In this document: piece after piece, positions 62,710-64,000 of the stretch | Position numbering within the stretch: position 1 is the first letter of the stretch | How the letters are laid out: the number at the start of each line of letters is the position of its first letter | DNA from: Pseudorhodoferax soli | GTDB lineage: Bacteria; Pseudomonadota; Gammaproteobacteria; Burkholderiales; Burkholderiaceae_C | DNA: 64,000 bases | Assembly: GCF_003337555.1 (NCBI RefSeq) | Contig: NZ_QPJK01000008.1 | Span: forward strand, 1-64,000 | Direction of reading: 5' to 3' | Notes under the pieces: model-generated | What the model was told of the DNA's origin: nothing | Seen by the model: only the letters and a program-made list of their open reading frames with translations | Databases searched by the model: none | Program-made: the position numbers and the translations under genes

Positions 62710-64000
62710 TCAGGCGGCGACCAGTTGCCGGGCCAGTGCGACCTCGACGGAATCACCATCCTGGTTCAGGACATCCAGCCCCGATTCGGGCACGTCGCCC
62801 GAGGTGGACTGCGAGACCATGATCTTCTTGGCCATCAGTTCCAGGCAGGTCATCTGCGAAGAACCGGCGTAGCCGAGGTAGATCACGCGCACCGGCAACT
62901 TCTGCCCGATGCGCCAGGAGCGGCGTGCCGCCTGCTGGAGCGAGTACACGTTGTAGCCCGACTGCATGAACACGATCGTCGGAAACTCCAGCAAGTCCAA
63001 TCCCGTCTTGACCAGCTCGGGATTGGTGATGAGCACGTCGATGCCACGATCCAGTTGCTCAGCGATCCAGTCTTCGCGGCGGCTGGCATCCACGCTTGCG
63101 CGCAGCACCGCCACCTTGAAGCCTTCTTGCTCCAGCAGCACCTTCAGGCGCGACGTGGTGTCCCGCGTGCCGGTATAGACCGTGTAGGCCAGAACCTTGC
63201 GGCCCTGCGCCTTCTCCGCTTTGCAGATGTCGATCAGCTCACGCTCCTTGGGGCTAATCTCGAACTCGTTGAACTGAGCCGGGACAAACGCCAAGGTGTT
63301 GCGCGTGCGCGGATGCACCACGGTCTCCGACCGGAAGCAGCAATCCGGCCAGGCCAGCAGCACGTTGAGGACCACACCCAGCAAGGTCGTATCGCGTCGC
63401 GCCAGAGCCTGTTTCAGCTCCGCGGTCAGCCGACCCGCCAGATCGCGGTAGGCCGCGGCTTGCGCCGTGTCCATCGCGACTTCACGGAACTCCTCGTCAT
63501 ACGGCGGCAGGACGTTGCCACCGATGTCCTTGAGCTTGAGAAAGATCGTGAACGGCAGGATGCAGCGCAGCACGCCCTTGGGGCCAAACCCCGGGGCCTT
63601 GACCGTGCGCACCGATACCTTGGTGCCCTTGGCCGTCTTGTGCGCCGTGCCGGTGCTCTCGGAGTAGATGTCCTTCAACACCCCGTGATCGCGCATGAAC
63701 GCCATCGCAGCCGAGGTCATGCTGCCGCTCGTGGTCGGGCGGTAGCCGTCTTCGATCATCCGCCCCGGAAGGGCTCGGAACAGCAGGTGGAACAGGTCGT
63801 CCCCGTAGCCGCCCATCAACGTGCCGGTCAGCAGCAAGGTCTTGCGAGCCTTCGCCGCCAGCACGCCCATGGCCTGGCCCTGGGCACTGCCCCCGTTCTT
63901 GTACTCATGTGCCTCATCGGCGATGAGCAGGTCGAACGTGCCTTGCGGCAGGTAGCGTTTGATGAACTCGGACGGCTGATAGCCGCCCTCGCCAAAGCCG
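62710..64000 (-). CDS. DEAH-box SNF2-like helicase, C-terminal part (runs off the window)
   Basis: 430 codons read to the window edge without a start; the frame stays open beyond the ATG at 63870, so that is not the real start. The N-terminal part read from 64000 has LLIADEAHEYKNGG (motif II) and then LLLTGTLMGGYGDDLFHLLF (motif III). The C-terminal helicase domain ends SLQQAARRSWRIGQ (motif VI, with the arginine finger). A 'DEAD/DEAH-box helicase' is part of the replication region of related ICEs; this is probably that gene. The missing N-terminus lies beyond the edge. Confidence 0.85.
   Translation of the reverse strand, partial: GFGEGGYQPSEFIKRYLPQGTFDLLIADEAHEYKNGGSAQGQAMGVLAAKARKTLLLTGTLMGGYGDDLFHLLFRALPGRMIEDGYRPTTSGSMTSAAMAFMRDHGVLKDIYSESTGTAHKTAKGTKVSVRTVKAPGFGPKGVLRCILPFTIFLKLKDIGGNVLPPYDEEFREVAMDTAQAAAYRDLAGRLTAELKQALARRDTTLLGVVLNVLLAWPDCCFRSETVVHPRTRNTLAFVPAQFNEFEISPKERELIDICKAEKAQGRKVLAYTVYTGTRDTTSRLKVLLEQEGFKVAVLRASVDASRREDWIAEQLDRGIDVLITNPELVKTGLDLLEFPTIVFMQSGYNVYSLQQAARRSWRIGQKLPVRVIYLGYAGSSQMTCLELMAKKIMVSQSTSGDVPESGLDVLNQDGDSVEVALARQLVAA

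Overview
The window is internal sequence of a large integrative and conjugative element (ICE) of the clc / PAGI-2 / PFGI-1 type. The evidence is a MobH-type relaxase, a TraD coupling protein, a TraC/VirB4 ATPase and the near-complete set of small proteins named after the P. fluorescens PFL_4693-PFL_4711 region, in the order usual for that family. Most of the DNA is GC-rich with codon use like Pseudomonas, Xanthomonadaceae or Burkholderiales. The sequence does not identify the host species. No attachment site or integrase lies inside the window.

Layout. (1) 1-5.4 kb: an IS256-family transposase, a degenerate multicopper oxidase scrap, a Tat-exported DsrE-like protein, an intact multicopper oxidase with a small Met-rich membrane protein, and a LysR gene broken by a frameshift and an IS5-family element. 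This part looks richer in A+T than the rest. (2) 5.4-7.4 kb: a stand-alone LysR ligand-binding domain, a divergent XRE regulator and a complete LysR. (3) 7.4-16.3 kb: dsbD, a TlpA-like protein, dsbG, DUF302, TauE, a flavin disulfide reductase and a DsrE-like protein on the minus strand, divergent from a response regulator/histidine kinase pair arranged like P. aeruginosa dsbRS. (4) 16.3-22.5 kb: trxA-ahpD-trxB, an ArsR-rhodanese fusion, dsrE-like/MBL/dsbA, and a TDT-family channel. (5) 22.5-26.4 kb: copper handling by copZ, copA and cueR. (6) 26.4-35.3 kb: an eight-gene minus-strand redox operon divergent from a LysR, then a fourth DsrE-like gene. (7) 35.4-59.4 kb: the conjugation module, with a RES-Xre toxin-antitoxin pair inside it. 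(8) 59.6-62.7 kb: an arsenic operon (arsR, two unrelated arsC, ACR3, arsH). (9) 62.7 kb to the edge: a DEAH/SNF2-like helicase that runs off the window.

How the parts fit. The cargo reads as a metal plus thiol-stress package. Copper is exported by CopA, carried by CopZ and oxidised by the multicopper oxidase. The disulfide damage that copper and oxidants cause would be repaired by periplasmic DsbD/TlpA/DsbG/DsbA and cytosolic Trx/TrxR. Two 19-bp boxes (14143-14161 and 21416-21434) differ at one base. Each reads on the minus strand as a PmrA/QseB-like direct repeat and precedes a disulfide-metabolism operon, so the linked two-component system probably controls both. CueR-like operators precede copZ and copA. 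Four DsrE-fold proteins, three of them exported, and the LysR-controlled operon are the least explained parts of the cargo.
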